Assembly (NCBI RefSeq): GCF_030272615.1 | Contig: NC_081407.1 | Coordinates: 441,097,213-441,161,212 of the forward strand | From: Cryptomeria japonica | Taxonomy: Eukaryota > Streptophyta > Pinopsida > Cupressales > Cupressaceae | Direction of reading: 5' to 3' | Length of the DNA stretch: 64,000 bases | Shown here: positions 61,130-64,000 of the stretch, in pieces | How positions within the stretch are numbered: position 1 is the first letter of the stretch | How the letters are laid out: each line of letters opens with the position of its first letter | Position numbers and translations under genes: made by a program | The notes under the pieces: model-generated | The model's database searches: none | What the model saw: the letters and a program-made list of their open reading frames with translations, nothing else | What the model was told of the DNA's origin: nothing

Positions 61130-64000
61130 TGTAATGCCCCACTAGGAAACCTTGAAGGGATAAAGCTAAAACACACAAATGGAGGCCAATTTTTTTTTTT
61201 AAATAAGACAATATAAAGATACAATGAGTTATCAAAAGCTTTGATAACACAATGGAAGACTAAACAAAACCTAAGGAGTTTCCCAAAGTGATTACGTAAC
61301 TTAACATCTAACTCAACTCATGACATCTGACCCAATAAAACAGGTTAACTTAATTTCACATTATTACTTTAGACAAGGATATTATTGTTTGGTAATTTGA
61401 AGTTATAGATAAATGAAATGCATTCATCCATTATGGTTGAAGATGAGTCTAACTTGATGAAGTTCATTTATTAAGGTTAAAATGTAGGTAACAAAATGAA
61501 GTTAATCCATTAGAATTACAATTTAGGTAATACGACGAGTTTATCCAACAATTGTTATCCATTCATATCGTTCAATTTTACATTAAAAACATGCCATGCA
61601 TCTTGTTCCAAAACGCACTAAAATTTCATCATAACTAATGAGAACTTTTCATGCATATTAAAAATAATAGAATTCATTCTGCTAATCAAACTACACTCTT
61701 TCATGAACCACTTACTACATTAAGAGACGACTGTGTACATGCATTTACAATAAATCTCATCTAATCCACTTACACATTCTATCAAAATGTCATCCATACA
61801 TGCTAACACTAAAACATGAAACATAAGAACAAAAGCAACACATAACACCAAATTGATATCGGAGTTCACCCCTAAAGGGCTACATCTTCGGGTCTGCTCA
61901 ACTGCAAGACCCCTTTGATCATTTAAATAAGTTAAGGGTACATAAGTTTCACATCATTTACATTCCTGCCATCCAGGTGAATCATACCAATAACAACTGA
62001 CCTAATTGGTCAATAAATACATAAATGATCTCTACATAGAAATGGATCCAATTGAACATATTAAAAGCTAATACAAGGTCCATTGCCCGATAGTGCTCTA
62101 ACTAGAGACTTGACCTGCTATGGTCAACCACAAATCAACACTCGACACCCACATAAAGGACAAGACCAGTTATAACACCATCACAAGGCAACAACCAAAC
62201 TAGAGACCGAAGACATAAACAGGTACCCCAAATAAACCAAAAGAAAGGGTCCAAACAAACATATCATGACCTTGCCATTACTTTAAACAAAAGCGAATAC
62301 AAAAATTAAACATTGCATAGGCAATAACTAGAAAAGGACAATGTTCTTTCCTATTGGTTTAAACAATAAAAGTCGATCAAGTTTTCTAAATGATCTAAGT
62401 TTTCAAAAATACATTAACAGAAAAATCACCATAACAAGGAGAATACAATACCTCAATAGAAATAGTACCATTTGTCTACTTCTCAAAACAGAGGAAAAAT
62501 ATAAACTAAACCATTTATTTTACTAATTGAACGTATCATTAACTCACCAATATTCCAAACAATACATTATTAAATTTCCAATATTTCCAATAGTATATCG
62601 TTTAAATTTTCAAAATATCCAATATAAAATATTTTGTTCTTTTCACAATTACTCAAATAAAATATTCCTGAATAAAATATTATTTAAAAATTATCAATTA
62701 ATAAATATATTTTATTTCAATAATTATCCAATTAAAAATAATATTTTATCTGGTTTTTTTTTCAAAAAAAAATTATTCCTCAATAAAATAGATACCAAAA
62801 TTAACTATTAATTAATTTATATATTTATTAATCCATGATTAATAAAATATAACAAATTAATAATTAATAACGCAATTAGCAATTCAAATATTTAATTAGA
62901 AAAATATGCATTAATAATAAAATGAAATCTGAATATTAATTAACGTATATTTTCCATTATACAATTAATTAATATCAAATTAAATAGAAATTATTAATTA
63001 ATGCCAAATTAATGATAATTAAAACTCTATTTAAAAATTAACATTTAAAATAATATTTAACTATTATATTTTTTTTGATTAAAAAAAATATTAAAAAAAA
63101 AGATATATGAAGGGGGGGGGTACCCACGTGGGGCCCCTTGGTAGCTCATGCTACCTATGGTGGCACTGCTACCAATAGCGAGCTACCCCCGCATGGTGGG
63201 GGTTAATTCCCCACCAGGTGGGTTGTATTAATTTTTTTTTATTATTTTTATTTTTAAAATTTTACTATCAAAAAAGCAACCCAAAAAAAAATCCAGTCTC
63301 AACAGAGACTTTTAAAAAAAAAATTAATTTTCCAAAAACTATGATTTTTCTTAAATTGCATTTTTAGAAAACCCAAGGAAAGGGAAAATTTCTCTAAAAC
63401 AACACCATAATGGCAAAATTGGATTGATTTACACATATTAACATCAAATCTACCAAATCCCCAAACTAAATTCCAATTCAAAACTCATTTAAGAGAAGAT
63501 TCATTGGAGTTTTGAACAAAATTTCCTCAAGAACAACCAAACCCCAAAATTTGGTTTTAATTTTTGAGAACCAATTTAAACAAACAAAAAATGGCATCTA
63601 GAGGTTTGGAAAGGAAGCAAGGAGGGTTTGAGTTTGTGATTTTATTACCATTCTTCCATTTTCCACACAAAATAAGGAATTATCTACAAACACAACCAGA
63701 TTTTTACAAAGCAAAACCAAAACAATTTCTTTAAAACAAAGAAGCCCATGAAATAAACTAGAGGCCTACCTGGTTCAGTAATCCTGCCAAGATTGAAGAA
63801 GAGCCTAACCTGCAAGCTCCAAAAATCTCCTCCCAAAAATATTTCCAAACCTAGGGTTAAATAGAGGAATCTCGTGAGCTAATCCCTTATTTTAGAATTT
63901 AAACAACTTTTGAATAAAAAAGAAAAATCATTCTTTTCAACTATTCAAATAATCTAAACTTGCTTTTCTAATTAAAAATAAATAAAAATAAAAATGCTTC
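61130..64000. mobile_element. element F: LTR-like sequence, cut by window edge
   Basis: The PMD gene of B ends abruptly where TGTAATGCCCCACTAGG begins, a typical chromovirus-type LTR terminus. As such LTRs often end with the inverse (GGGGCATTACA), orientation is not certain; a TATA-like TATTTAACCC on the minus strand (about 63855) and the leader-like composition beyond slightly favour minus. No PBS adjoins 61129, so this is the outer end of the element. Content: mixed sequence to 62500, very AT-rich 62500-63100, a GC-rich hairpin cluster 63105-63230, then A-rich sequence. No coding region recognised in these 2.9 kb. Confidence 0.6.
63105..63230. repeat. GC-rich hairpin cluster in element F
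   Basis: After a run of ten G come GGTAGCTCATGCTACC (63140-63155), GGTGGC/GCTACC (63159-63173), CCCCC/GGGGG around GCATGGT (63186-63202) and CCCCACC/GGTGGG. It sits between A-rich and T-rich tracts, as the palindrome array does in the LTRs of element E, though the sequences differ. Confidence 0.65.

Overview
The window is nuclear DNA from a plant, probably one with a very large, repeat-filled genome. A gymnosperm is a plausible guess, but nothing here proves it. I found no host protein-coding gene, rRNA or tRNA. Almost every base belongs to LTR retrotransposons inserted into one another.

Layout. (1) 1-1558: 5' end of a minus-strand Ty1/copia element (gag, PBS, LTR), inserted into (2) element A, 1559-5126, the 3' end of a plus-strand Ty3/gypsy element of the Tat type. 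A appears to sit in (3) element B, another Tat element. B's pol and 3' region survive in pieces at 5127-5727, 17656-24256 and 59559-61129. B is interrupted by (4) element D (5728-17650), which has nearly identical LTRs and a perfect 5-bp target duplication; by (5) element C (24257-59558), a full-length Tat element with dual RNase H; and at its right end by (6) element F (61130-end), an LTR-like sequence. C is itself split by (7) element E (29111-47630), a chromovirus in a partial tandem (internal-LTR-internal-LTR) with LTRs over 4.4 kb. C's 3' LTR also carries (8) an 856-bp Mutator-like MITE (58045-58900).

The most interesting signal is a shared architecture in the Tat elements B, C and D. 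Besides gag-pol, or an unrelated proline-rich ORF in D, they carry an antisense gene near the 3' LTR. It encodes a plant-mobile-domain (PMD) region followed by an acidic linker and a coiled coil. In C and D, arrays of a ~21-bp unit lie in the sense 5' leader and again, inverted, in the antisense leader. A ~600-bp leader block, a conserved-loop hairpin and other 3' blocks are kept between elements whose proteins have diverged. D has no RT, RNase H or integrase and looks like a recently mobile non-autonomous partner.

Decay. Most premature stops in B, C and E are explained by CAG to TAG, CAA to TAA or CGA to TGA, as expected from deamination of methylated cytosine. All coordinates and similarities come from reading by eye; no alignment or database search was run.
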